Assembly: GCA_963819115.1 (NCBI GenBank)
Contig: CAWFUR010000011.1
Span: 1,612,001-1,676,000, forward strand
Direction of reading: 5' to 3'
DNA from: JACVRW01 sp963819115
GTDB lineage: Bacteria; Actinomycetota; Thermoleophilia; Solirubrobacterales; Thermoleophilaceae
DNA: 64,000 nucleotides
Shown here: piece after piece, positions 18,057 to 25,836 of the stretch
Layout: the number at the start of each line of letters is the position of its first letter
How positions within the stretch are numbered: the first letter of the stretch is position 1
The notes under the pieces: generated by a model
What the model saw: the letters and a program-made list of their open reading frames with translations, nothing else
What the model was told of the DNA's origin: nothing
The model's database searches: none
Translations under genes and position numbers: made by a program

Positions 18057-19028
18057 CTAGACGCTGGGTTCCGCGGCGGCGCGCGTTGAGCGGAGCACGT
18101 CACGCACGCGGGCGAAGCCGCCATAGCGGGTGACGAGCATGATGAAACCGACCACCGTGATGGGCACGAAGAGGATGAAGCGCAGGAGGATCAGGTACGA
18201 CAGGGCCGCCTGCTTGCTGCCCCCGATGGCGTGGACGCCGTAGACAACCGCCGCGTCGAAGGTGCCCACATAGCCGGGGGCGGCGGGGATCATCGCGAAG
18301 AGGTTGGTGAGGGCCACGAGGTAGAGCGCACCCGGCGCCGAGATGTCCAGCGAGGTGGCGTGCGCGACCGCCAGGTACACGCTGGCCTCGGCGGTCCAGA
18401 TCACGAACGAGCCGGCCAGCAGCACGGCGCCGTCAAGACTGAACAGCGCGCGCGGCGCATCGGCAAGCGGGCGGATCCAATCCCGGAAGCGGGTGAGCAT
18501 CCCTCGTTTGCGCATCATCTGGAGGATGACGGCCCCGACGGCGAGAAGGACGATGGCGGCGCCCCCGAAGATCAGCGGCTGGCCGCTCGGGATCGTGGTG
18601 TCGCGCAGGACGGCGAAGACGACCACCACGAGCATGATGCCGAGCGACAGCGCGTCCAGCACCCGCTCACTCACCACCGTGCCCGCCACCTCGCGCTTCC
18701 CCGCACCGGTGCGCCCGGACATGAGCACCACGCGCAACACCTCTCCCGCCCGGGCGGGCAGCACGTTGTTGCCCATGTAGCCGACCGTCGTCAGCGCGTA
18801 GGCGTCCGCGCGGGTGGACTTCACCCCCGTCAGATAGAGGATCCGGTGCCAGCGCTCGCCGCGCATCAGCGTGGCCACCGTGTAGAGCACGAGCGCGGCG
18901 ACCATCCATGCGTGCGAAGCCGCGGTGTTCGGCAGCGTGGGCGCGTCCTGCTTCGAGGCCCACCAGACCACGGCCGCGAGCGCGACCAGCGACACGAGGG
19001 CTTGGATCAATGCGAAGCGTCGGTTCAT
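18057..19028 (-). CDS. Lysylphosphatidylglycerol synthase TM-like (UPF0104) membrane protein
   Basis: A 323-residue membrane protein with about eight helices. Family hallmarks are MRGERWHRIL, YMGNNVLPARAGEVLRV (the conserved N-x-x-P-x-R-x-G-E-x-x-R segment) and MIPAAPGYVGTFDAA. The family includes the flippase half of MprF and the dolichol/lipid-handling AglD. Most stand-alone members are predicted lipid transporters. First gene of a four-gene minus-strand operon with two GT-C proteins and a mutase-like flavoprotein, so movement of a lipid-linked sugar is a reasonable guess. ATG 19028 is used; the frame stays open to 19151. Confidence 0.8.
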   Translation of the reverse strand: MNRRFALIQALVSLVALAAVVWWASKQDAPTLPNTAASHAWMVAALVLYTVATLMRGERWHRILYLTGVKSTRADAYALTTVGYMGNNVLPARAGEVLRVVLMSGRTGAGKREVAGTVVSERVLDALSLGIMLVVVVFAVLRDTTIPSGQPLIFGGAAIVLLAVGAVILQMMRKRGMLTRFRDWIRPLADAPRALFSLDGAVLLAGSFVIWTAEASVYLAVAHATSLDISAPGALYLVALTNLFAMIPAAPGYVGTFDAAVVYGVHAIGGSKQAALSYLILLRFILFVPITVVGFIMLVTRYGGFARVRDVLRSTRAAAEPSV

Positions 19029-19213
19029 GGGACGATTCTCGATGCCCGGACACTTCTCGATCGGGCGAGGAGCTGCGCAGCCGCCACCGGCCGCGGGGAG
19101 CCGATCGGCGGGCTTCACGGTAGCAGTCGCCACTGCGTCCGGGGGACCCATGGTTACCTTCTTTCCCGCGATTCCGGTGGACCACGCTTGTACCCTCGGC
19201 GCCGCCCTCCGCC

Positions 19214-21217
19214 GTGCGTCTCCTCCGACTCATCCCCCTGGCCTCCCTCGCCGCGCTCGCGGCGCTGCCGGCATCCGCCGTAGCGCAGGCCCCTGTCCCC
19301 GAGCCGCCGGCCACCCCGACTCCGCCCCCACCGGCGCTCGAGGTTCAGATGCCGAGCAAGAAGGTGTTCGTCCGCGAGGGCCAGGACGGGCGGCTGCTGC
19401 TGGGCGGGCGCTGGTACTTCCGCCAGGATGACCTGCTGGCCGGCGAGACGTCGGGCTGGTACGCGCAGCGCGACCTCACCGGCTGGAGCGCCATCCGTGT
19501 CCCGCACAGCTGGAACGCCACCGATCTCACGCAGAACCGGCCCACCTGGGGCTGGTACCGCAAGGAGTTCCGGCTGCCCAGGGACCCGAAGGGACTGAAG
19601 CGGGCCTGGAAGGTCCGGTTCGAGGGCTCGAACTACCGCACCACCGTCTGGCTGAACGGGAAGAAGATCGGAGGCTTCACCGGGTACTTCCCCTTCGAGC
19701 TCGACCTCAAGGGGCTTCGCTCCGGGCGCAACAGCCTTGTCGTGCGCGTGTCCACGCTGCGCAGCCGCACCGACCTGACCCACTGGCGGCCCGCGGCCTT
19801 CAACGGCTATGGCACGGGGGGATGGTGGAACTCCGGCGGCCTGCTTCGCGAGGTGTACGTGCGCCCGGTGGACACCGTGGACGTGGAGCGCGTGCAGGCC
19901 CTCCCCCGCCTTCGGCGGCTGCGAGGACCGGCCCGGGTGGAGGTGCGCACGACGCTGCGCAACCTGACCGCCAAGGACCGCAACGTCGCTCTGGCGCTCC
20001 ACCTGACGGGGCAGGGCCAGCACCAGCGCATCAACACGCGACCCGAAACCGTGCCCGCCGGCGGACGGCGCCTGCTCGTGACCCGCGTGACCATCCCGAA
20101 GCCGAAGCTGTGGCAGCCCGGACGTCCGGCCCTGTACGGGCTGAGCGTGTCCGGAGACCTGGAGCTGAAGGCCAAGCACCGCAAGGACCCGGATCCGCCG
20201 CCCCGGCGGGTGGGCACCTACCGCCTCAGCCTCGGAGTCAAGAAGCTCGAGTCGCGGCGAGGCGTGCTCTACCTGAACGGCCGGCGGCTGAACCTGCGCG
20301 GCGCCAGCGTGCACGAGGACGACATCAACGAGGGAGCGGCCCTGTCGCCGGCCACGCGCTCATACCTGCTGCGCCGGCTGCGCGACCTCGGCGCCAGCGT
20401 GACCCGCTCCCACTACCCACTCCATCCCGCGTTCATCGAGGCGCTCGACCGGCTCGGGATCCTCTACTGGGTGGACGCTCCCGTGTACCAGCTGCCCAAC
20501 AGCTTCTTCGACACCCCGAGCGTTCGCGACTCGGCCGTCCGGGCGGTTCGCGCCACCGTGAACGCGAACGTGAACCACGCCTCGATCTTCACCTGGTCGC
20601 TGGCGAACGAGCCGGCGGGCAACCGCCCGGAGCTGGGCGTGGTGGGCGTGGGCCTCGACGCCTACATCCGCGACGCAGCCGCGGCCGCACGGGAGATCGA
20701 CGACACGCGGCTGATCGCCATCGACCGCCAGTCGCGCGTCGGGGAGCCGGTCGACGTGCCGGCGTACCGGTACCTCGACGTGCTCGGGGTGAACGAGTAC
20801 TTCGGCTGGTACGCCTCCTACCGCGCCGACCTCGTGCGCCCGCCCACCACCACGGCGGAGCTCGGGCCGTACCTCGACCAGATCCACGCGGCGAACCCGG
20901 ACCTGCCGCTCGTGATCACGGAGTTCGGAGCGGAGGCGTCGCGCGACGGGCTGGACACGCAGCCGGGCACCTACCAGTTCCAGACCCGCTACGTGCTCGA
21001 ACACCAGGCCATCCACGCCTCCAAGCGCTTCGTGGCCGGATCGATTGTCTGGGCGCTCCGGGACTTCCGCGTGGAGCCCACCTGGACGGGGGGCGCGCCC
21101 GCGGCGTACGCCACGCCGCCGTGGCACAACAAGAGCCTCATCGACGAGACCAACCGGCGCAAGCCCGTGTACTTCGCGCTCAAGAAGCGCTGGCGGCACA
21201 CGAGGCCCCTCCGCTGA
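19214..21217 (+). CDS. Secreted glycoside hydrolase family 2 protein
   Basis: 667 residues with a signal peptide (MRLLRLIPLASLAALAALP, cleavage after AVA near 24) and a Pro-rich linker. A GH2 sugar-binding domain follows (VRFEGSNYRTTVWLNGKKIG, YFPFELDL), then an immunoglobulin-like domain. The TIM barrel begins at LNLRGASVHEDD and has TRSHYPLHPAFIEALDRLG. Acid/base Glu is in WSLANEPAG and the nucleophile Glu in LVITEFGAEA, so catalysis should be intact. GH2 members hydrolyse beta-galactosides, glucuronides or mannosides; substrate cannot be assigned. GTG start. Divergent from the envelope operon and followed by repeat array R1. Confidence 0.88.
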   Translation: MRLLRLIPLASLAALAALPASAVAQAPVPEPPATPTPPPPALEVQMPSKKVFVREGQDGRLLLGGRWYFRQDDLLAGETSGWYAQRDLTGWSAIRVPHSWNATDLTQNRPTWGWYRKEFRLPRDPKGLKRAWKVRFEGSNYRTTVWLNGKKIGGFTGYFPFELDLKGLRSGRNSLVVRVSTLRSRTDLTHWRPAAFNGYGTGGWWNSGGLLREVYVRPVDTVDVERVQALPRLRRLRGPARVEVRTTLRNLTAKDRNVALALHLTGQGQHQRINTRPETVPAGGRRLLVTRVTIPKPKLWQPGRPALYGLSVSGDLELKAKHRKDPDPPPRRVGTYRLSLGVKKLESRRGVLYLNGRRLNLRGASVHEDDINEGAALSPATRSYLLRRLRDLGASVTRSHYPLHPAFIEALDRLGILYWVDAPVYQLPNSFFDTPSVRDSAVRAVRATVNANVNHASIFTWSLANEPAGNRPELGVVGVGLDAYIRDAAAAAREIDDTRLIAIDRQSRVGEPVDVPAYRYLDVLGVNEYFGWYASYRADLVRPPTTTAELGPYLDQIHAANPDLPLVITEFGAEASRDGLDTQPGTYQFQTRYVLEHQAIHASKRFVAGSIVWALRDFRVEPTWTGGAPAAYATPPWHNKSLIDETNRRKPVYFALKKRWRHTRPLR

Positions 21218-21222
21218 TGAAG

Positions 21223-21326
21223 GCATGTCTGCGGTGCTCGCCCGATGACATAGCGCTGCGGTGCTCGCCCGATCAACGATCGGGCTGCGCTCCTCGCTGG
21301 CGATCGGTCTGCGCTCCTCGCGGCCC
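21223..21326 (-). repeat. REP-like repeat array R1 (about 2 units, minus orientation)
   Basis: Immediately after the GH2 stop. It contains one complete unit with the hairpin core cccgatcaacgatcggg (21268-21284), preceded by a duplicated tail (ctgcggtgctcgcccgat at 21229-21246 and 21256-21273, period 27) and followed by a duplicated head (gatcggtctgcgctcctcg at 21302-21320). Related arrays lie at 21704, 31878 and 32179. Confidence 0.8.
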
Positions 21327-21328
21327 AC

Positions 21329-21334
21329 TAGCCT
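21329..21334 (+). promoter_or_regulatory. Candidate -10 box before the lipoprotein gene
   Basis: TAGCCT (TANNNT) ends eight bases before the GTG at 21343, directly after repeat array R1. The -35 region would lie inside the repeat. Confidence 0.4.
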
Positions 21335-21342
21335 GCCCGCCC

Positions 21343-21696
21343 GTGAAGCAAGGACTCGTCCTCGTCGCCCTCGGCCTCGCCGTGCTCTCCGGATGCGCGG
21401 GGTCGAGCGGAGGGTCGGCGAGCGTCGACGACTCCGACAAGCAGGCGGTGGCGCTCGACTGCATAACGAACGACAAGGGGCTGGAGGCACGTGCCGAGGG
21501 CGACCACGCGATCACCGTCGGCGACCCGAAGACCGGCCCCCGCATCGTCTTCTACCTGACGGCCGGCGAGGCCGAGGCTCGCCAGTTCGAGGGCGACGCC
21601 GAGGGCTCCGAACAGATCGGCAGCGCGCTCCTCTACGTCAGGGACGGCTCCGACGACGTCCTGGGCGACGTCGAATCCTGCCTAGGAGACCTTTAG
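21343..21696 (+). CDS. Small lipoprotein of unknown function
   Basis: 117 residues from GTG 21343, with a type II signal peptide: KQGLVLVALGLAVLSGC, where LSGC is a good lipobox giving a mature N-terminal lipid-modified cysteine. A Ser/Gly spacer follows, then a compact alpha/beta domain (IVFYLTAGEAEARQFEG, ALLYVRDGSDDVLGDV) with two further cysteines (ALDCITND, ESCLGDL) that could pair. I do not recognise the family. It is boxed in by repeat copies R1 and R2 in opposite orientations. Confidence 0.65.
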   Translation: MKQGLVLVALGLAVLSGCAGSSGGSASVDDSDKQAVALDCITNDKGLEARAEGDHAITVGDPKTGPRIVFYLTAGEAEARQFEGDAEGSEQIGSALLYVRDGSDDVLGDVESCLGDL

Positions 21697-21703
21697 CGGC
21701 CCC

Positions 21704-21763
21704 GAGGGAGGAGCGCAGGCCCGATCGTTGATCGGGCCGAGCACCGGACCATGCATTTATATC
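21704..21763 (+). repeat. REP-like repeat R2 (single unit)
   Basis: A single unit: head gaggagcgcagg, core cccgatcgttgatcggg (21720-21736), tail gagcaccgg, then catgcatttatatc. It fills the gap between the lipoprotein gene (stop 21696) and the convergent sulfatase-fold gene, and its tail contains that gene's stop codon (21759-21757). About 85% identical to R3. Confidence 0.82.
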
Positions 21764-23931
21764 CCGCCGAGGCGGGTGAGCGATCCGCTCGGCGACACCT
21801 CGTACACGTCGAGCCGGTTACGCCCGCGGCGCAGGGACGACTCGGGGATCATCACCGAGAAGAACTCGCCGTCCTCCCCCTGGGCCAGCGTGAAGGTGTT
21901 CCCCACGGCCGCGATGCGGCCGTTCACCGCGACCGCGATGTCGCGTCCCGGGGTGCCACCGCTCAGCCTGCCCACCGGGTGCGTGGGCACGTAGTCCGAG
22001 CGCGGATTCACCTTCGCGTACTCGCCCGCGCCCACGATCTCCACCGAGCCCTTGCCCCCGCCCACGGGCACGCGCCGCCCGAGCAGCTCCTGGTGCGGGC
22101 CGATCCGGTAGATGCGCCCGGGACCGTCCGCGCCGGTGCCGAACAGTCGGAGGTTGCGCTCGCGGACGCGCCTCTTGGCGGCCTCGAACCCGGCCACCGG
22201 GAAGTGCATCGTCTTGAACGTGTTGCGCTGGAGGATCCGCAGCGTCCCCCGGTTCTGCACCGTGGGGCTGAATGCCGAGTGCCCGTCCATCTTCACCTTG
22301 GGCTTCAGGTGCAGAAGGTCGAAGATCGTGGGCAGGATGTCGATCGTCTCGACGTAGGCGTCGTTGACCCGGCCCTTCTCCTGGCCCGGCGCCTTGATGA
22401 AGAGCGGGATGGGTGCGATCTCGCCGTAGTTCTTGCCGTCGAGCGTGCGGCGGTCGCGCCGGCCCTTCAGGAAGGCGACGCCGTGGTCGGCGGCCACCAC
22501 GATCAGGGATTTGTCCCACATGCCCTCGCGCTTGAGGTGGCGCCACAGCTCCTGTAGCTCCAGATCGGCGAAGCCGGTCTGGAGGAAGTGGCGCTGGAGC
22601 AGCACGTCGAGCTGCCCCTGGTCGTTGTAGGACTGATTCGACATCCCCGACACCGCGTCGTTGGGCGGCTTGCGGTAGCGGCGCCCGTCGGGCAGGAACT
22701 GCCAGGGCACGTGCGGCATCAGAGTGTGCTTGAAGTTCAGGCTGGGTCGGCGGGTGTTCTTGATGTTCGCGATCCAGTCCTCGAAGCGCCCGCGCCGGCC
22801 GCCGGCCAGGTTGGTCCGGGTGTGGCTCTTGTTTCCGCCGCGGCTGCTCGACCCGCCGCCGCGGCTGCTCGACCCGCCGGCGCTGCTGCTCGACCCGCCG
22901 CCGCTGGTGCTGCTTCCACCACCGCCGAAGTCGCCCCAGTTGTCGGACACCGAGTTCAGGTCGGCCTCGATGCCGGGCGGCGACACAACGTGCAGCCACA
23001 CGAGCCCGAGGTCCTCGCTCATGGAGGAGAGGCGGTCCTCGTACGGCTCGTCGGGATGAGAGTCCTTGCAGAGGTCGCGCGAGCAGACCGACGTGGCCTC
23101 CTCGGACACGTTCAGCCGGTGCGTCTTGGCGAACAGGGAGAAGATGCTGTTCGGGTGGTCGGCCGAGATCGGCAGGCGGTCCTTCTGCGGGAGGTCACCG
23201 TCCATGATCGCCGGCTGGGCGCGCTCGGTGGAGTCGTAGACGGTGTAGGCGTTCTTGAACCAGGTGGCGTTGCGGGCCAGCTCGGCAAAGCCCGGGTAGC
23301 GCTTGGTGTCCAGGCGGTCCTGCTCGTCCACCAGCGTGTTCGACGGCAGCTCGTCCAGCAGCACCACCACGATCGGCGCCTGGGTGACGCCGCCGATGGT
23401 GCGGGCGCTCGCCTCGTCGGGGAAGGCGAGCTTGGACACGGGCGACCCGACCAGGAACAGCAGCAGGAACACGAGCGGCGCGGGCGACAGGATGTTGAGG
23501 AAGGAGCGCAGCGGCTCCGCCCTCGCGTAGACCACGGCGAGCCCCAGCCCGACGGCCACGGCGAGGCCGATCAGCACGCCGTCGGAGACATCGATCGACT
23601 TCTTCAGTGCCTGCCCGGCGATCAGGGTCGCCAGCGTGCCGAGGAACACGAGATGCACGACGCGGAACGCGCGGCGGCCGGCCAGGCTGAAGAGCAGCTC
23701 GATCCCCAACAGCAACAGCGGCGGCAGCGCCACCAGGAGCACCGAGAAGGAGATGATGTCGAAGCCCGACGAGCCGCGGGCGGCGAAGAACTCCGGATTG
23801 TCACCCAGGAGGTCGAACAGCGGCTGCGCGACGGCGAAGGTCCAGAGCACGGCCAGATTGAGGAAGTGCCACATGGCGTCCTTCGCCAGTGGCCGCTCGG
23901 GCCGTGGCGAGGCCGCTCCCTCGCTGCTCAT
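21757..23931 (-). CDS. Membrane-anchored sulfatase-fold transferase/hydrolase
   Basis: 724 residues. About five membrane helices (residues 20-165) precede a periplasmic domain of the alkaline phosphatase/sulfatase superfamily, the layout of LtaS/phosphoethanolamine-transferase-type enzymes. Metal ligands: VVVLLDELPSNTL (D193/E194) and VVAADHGVAF. The nucleophile region reads YDSTERAQPAIMDG (232-245), so Ser or Thr replaces Cys. HTLMPHVPWQFLPDG is the usual histidine loop. A Ser/Gly heptapeptide repeat interrupts the domain at about 337-364. A C-terminal domain of about 200 residues looks beta-rich. Start ATG 23931 overlaps the upstream stop as ATGA. Transfer of a phospho- or sulfo-group to a surface glycan is inferred. 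Confidence 0.75.
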   Translation of the reverse strand: MSSEGAASPRPERPLAKDAMWHFLNLAVLWTFAVAQPLFDLLGDNPEFFAARGSSGFDIISFSVLLVALPPLLLLGIELLFSLAGRRAFRVVHLVFLGTLATLIAGQALKKSIDVSDGVLIGLAVAVGLGLAVVYARAEPLRSFLNILSPAPLVFLLLFLVGSPVSKLAFPDEASARTIGGVTQAPIVVVLLDELPSNTLVDEQDRLDTKRYPGFAELARNATWFKNAYTVYDSTERAQPAIMDGDLPQKDRLPISADHPNSIFSLFAKTHRLNVSEEATSVCSRDLCKDSHPDEPYEDRLSSMSEDLGLVWLHVVSPPGIEADLNSVSDNWGDFGGGGSSTSGGGSSSSAGGSSSRGGGSSSRGGNKSHTRTNLAGGRRGRFEDWIANIKNTRRPSLNFKHTLMPHVPWQFLPDGRRYRKPPNDAVSGMSNQSYNDQGQLDVLLQRHFLQTGFADLELQELWRHLKREGMWDKSLIVVAADHGVAFLKGRRDRRTLDGKNYGEIAPIPLFIKAPGQEKGRVNDAYVETIDILPTIFDLLHLKPKVKMDGHSAFSPTVQNRGTLRILQRNTFKTMHFPVAGFEAAKRRVRERNLRLFGTGADGPGRIYRIGPHQELLGRRVPVGGGKGSVEIVGAGEYAKVNPRSDYVPTHPVGRLSGGTPGRDIAVAVNGRIAAVGNTFTLAQGEDGEFFSVMIPESSLRRGRNRLDVYEVSPSGSLTRLGGI
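22837..22920 (-). repeat. Four 21-bp tandem repeats encoding a Ser/Gly heptapeptide
   Basis: Period 21 bases, copies at 22837, 22858, 22879 and 22900. The first two are identical and the other two diverged. On the minus strand they encode GGSSSRG-type heptads. Because 21 is a multiple of three, gain or loss of a unit keeps the frame, so the linker could vary in length. Confidence 0.8.
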
Positions 23932-25400
23932 CAGCCCTTCGGGCGGGCGTGATAAAGGACGCGGGTCCCCGACTCGAGGCGCTCGGAGTGCTCGATCTCG
24001 AACCACTCCCGGAGACATCGCTCGAAGAAGCCGAGCTCGTAGTCGGGATGGAGGCCGTCGCGCTTCGGCGCGAGCAGCTTCTTGACCATCGGGTCCTCAC
24101 GAGTGGGGAACTCGATCACCAGCGCCGAGCCGAGGCCGGCCAGCCAGTCCACGAACTCCTTGACCGGCACGTTGGCCGCGATGGCCACGTGGTGGATCAG
24201 CGCGAGCGCGAGCACCAGGTCGGGCTTGCCGCGATCGGGCAGGGACCTGCGCTCGAGGCCCCGCCAGCCCAGGCCGGGCGACGGGTCGGCGAGGTTCATG
24301 GTGAGCGTGAGGATCTTCTCGTTGCGCTCCTCGCGAAGGTCGCGGTACAGGAGCTCGACGGGACCCTGGTCGGCGTCCACGGCCACGACCGTGGACGCGC
24401 CCTCGGCGGCGATGCGCGAGTAGCGGCCGTTGTTCGCTCCGATGTCCCAGACGAGGTCCCAGCGCCGCGACATCGCCACCTTGCGCACGAACTCGTCCTT
24501 TCGCGCGGCGTCGTCGTCGGTGTAGCTGTTGCGGTCGCCGTAGGCGGTCCACACCCCCTCGGGCGGGCTCCAGTCGAGGCGCGAGACGAGCTTGTGCATC
24601 TTGCGCACGTTCGCCACCACGATCTCCTTCTTGAGCCCCGCGCGCTTGACCTCCTGCTTGGCCTCGTTCGGGCGGTCCGCGTAGCGGGCCTCGAGCCGGG
24701 CGTGGAGGAACACGTTGGTGAACAGCCCGCGATGGAAGCGGTCCCGGAAGGAGAGCAGGGACCGAATCTGGGCCGGCGTGATGCCGTCGATCGCGCCGCG
24801 CAGCCAGGGATGGAAGGGAACCCCCTTCAGCGACTGGAGCAGCAGCGGGTAGAGGTAGAGCATGCAGAACTGGCGGTAGCCCACCCAGGGCTCGCCCTCC
24901 CGCAGGCGCTCGAACGACCCGATGTCGACGAACACCGGCCGGGCGCCGCGGAACTGGACGTTGTAGGGCGTGGAGTCCTTCAGCACGAGGTCCTTCTCGA
25001 GCGAGGCCAGGAGGAGGTCCAGCTGGAGCAGCGCGGCGTCCTTCAGCATCGAGAACGTCCACTCGTAGGGATACGAGATGAATGGGATGCGTTCGTGCTT
25101 CAGCACCCCGGCGGGCTCGTGCACCAGGAGGCCGCGCAGGGCCGCGATGTCCTGCGCCCGCTCCGTGCGCACCAGGCGCTCGTCGTCGAGCAGTCCCGAC
25201 CCGGAGAGCGCCTCGAAGTCGCTCAGGCCATCGGCCGAGAGCGCCCTGTACACCTCGCCGTCCGAGTAGAAGACGCGGCTCTCGGGGTCCCGAAAGCTGC
25301 CCGGCTCGAGTCCGGCGGACAGGCTGGTTTCAATGGGCGGCCGCACGAGCGGCGCCGAATAGTAGAGACCACCGGCGGACGGCCGCCGACGGCCCTCCAA
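23931..25400 (-). CDS. Class I SAM-dependent methyltransferase, NoeA-like, with kinase-like N-terminal motifs
   Basis: 489 residues. The C-terminal part is a Rossmann methyltransferase: VWDIGANNGRYSRIAA (residues 318-332), VVAVDADQ, LVLALALIHHVAI and LVIEFPTRED. The N-terminal 300 residues hold VLKDSTPYNVQF (139-150) and PVFVDIGSFERL (155-166), which resemble the D-x-x-x-x-N and (F/I)D metal motifs of aminoglycoside-phosphotransferase/kinase folds. This architecture is what I recall for NoeA-like nodulation proteins. TTG 25400 gives the full frame; GTG 25346 is an alternative start. Seven bases after the microprotein gene and ATGA-overlapping the sulfatase-fold gene. Likely modifies a surface glycan; substrate unknown. 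Confidence 0.75.
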   Translation of the reverse strand: MEGRRRPSAGGLYYSAPLVRPPIETSLSAGLEPGSFRDPESRVFYSDGEVYRALSADGLSDFEALSGSGLLDDERLVRTERAQDIAALRGLLVHEPAGVLKHERIPFISYPYEWTFSMLKDAALLQLDLLLASLEKDLVLKDSTPYNVQFRGARPVFVDIGSFERLREGEPWVGYRQFCMLYLYPLLLQSLKGVPFHPWLRGAIDGITPAQIRSLLSFRDRFHRGLFTNVFLHARLEARYADRPNEAKQEVKRAGLKKEIVVANVRKMHKLVSRLDWSPPEGVWTAYGDRNSYTDDDAARKDEFVRKVAMSRRWDLVWDIGANNGRYSRIAAEGASTVVAVDADQGPVELLYRDLREERNEKILTLTMNLADPSPGLGWRGLERRSLPDRGKPDLVLALALIHHVAIAANVPVKEFVDWLAGLGSALVIEFPTREDPMVKKLLAPKRDGLHPDYELGFFERCLREWFEIEHSERLESGTRVLYHARPKG

Positions 25401-25407
25401 TCAGGCG

Positions 25408-25599
25408 TTAGGCCGAGTCGGAACTGCCCGCTGCGGGCGACTCAGGTGCGTCCGGCTCGTCCTTCTTGATGTGAAGGAACTTGAGCAGGCGGTTCCAGTA
25501 CAGCTTGGCGGTCACGGCCACCGCGGCCATCCCGCCGGCGATGACCTGAAGGATCATGCTTCCGCTGCCGGGATCCAGATATGCGAGGACGGTGGTCAT
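25408..25599 (-). CDS. YLDPGSGS-motif small membrane protein
   Basis: 63 residues. After MTTVLA comes YLDPGSGSMILQVIAGG, then one hydrophobic helix (MAAVAVTAKLYW), a basic stretch (NRLLKFLHIKK) and an acidic/Ser tail. Small proteins with a (Y/I)(L/I)DPG(S/T)GS(M/L) motif before a single helix recur in many phyla beside sulfatase-fold and methyltransferase genes of surface-glycan loci; that is from memory, and their function is unknown to me. ATG 25599 is the only sensible start. It heads a three-gene operon and is easily missed because a longer shadow frame covers it. Confidence 0.72.
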   Translation of the reverse strand: MTTVLAYLDPGSGSMILQVIAGGMAAVAVTAKLYWNRLLKFLHIKKDEPDAPESPAAGSSDSA

Positions 25600-25836
25600 G
25601 AGAGTTTCGGAAAGCTCCGTTGCCGGGTTCGGAAGAGGGCGGAGGCTAGCAGAGTGTTGCGGATTGGTGACCCACCCGTTGCTGGCCGGTGAACCAATTC
25701 CACCCCATTGGCTGAGTATGTAAAACCGCTGCAAAAACGCGGTAAAGCCCAGATCCCGCCGGCCGCCCGAAACCTCGTCCCGCACGGCGTCGTGGGCCCT
25801 GGCCGCCCTTCGGGTCTTTACGCTACCGGAGAGCGC
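25600..25836. promoter_or_regulatory. Divergent control region of two surface-glycan operons
   Basis: 237 bases without a gene, including the most AT-rich stretch I noticed. It holds ccaat-ttggg-type dyad arms at 25694-25698/25707-25711 (ccaat/attgg) and accgc/gcggt at 25725-25729/25739-25743 around an A-rich loop. On the minus strand TTTACC (25746-25741), an 18-base gap and TACATA (25722-25717) could serve as promoter for the microprotein operon. On the plus strand TACGCT (25820-25825) followed by ggagag suits the GT2 gene. All are by eye. Confidence 0.35.
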
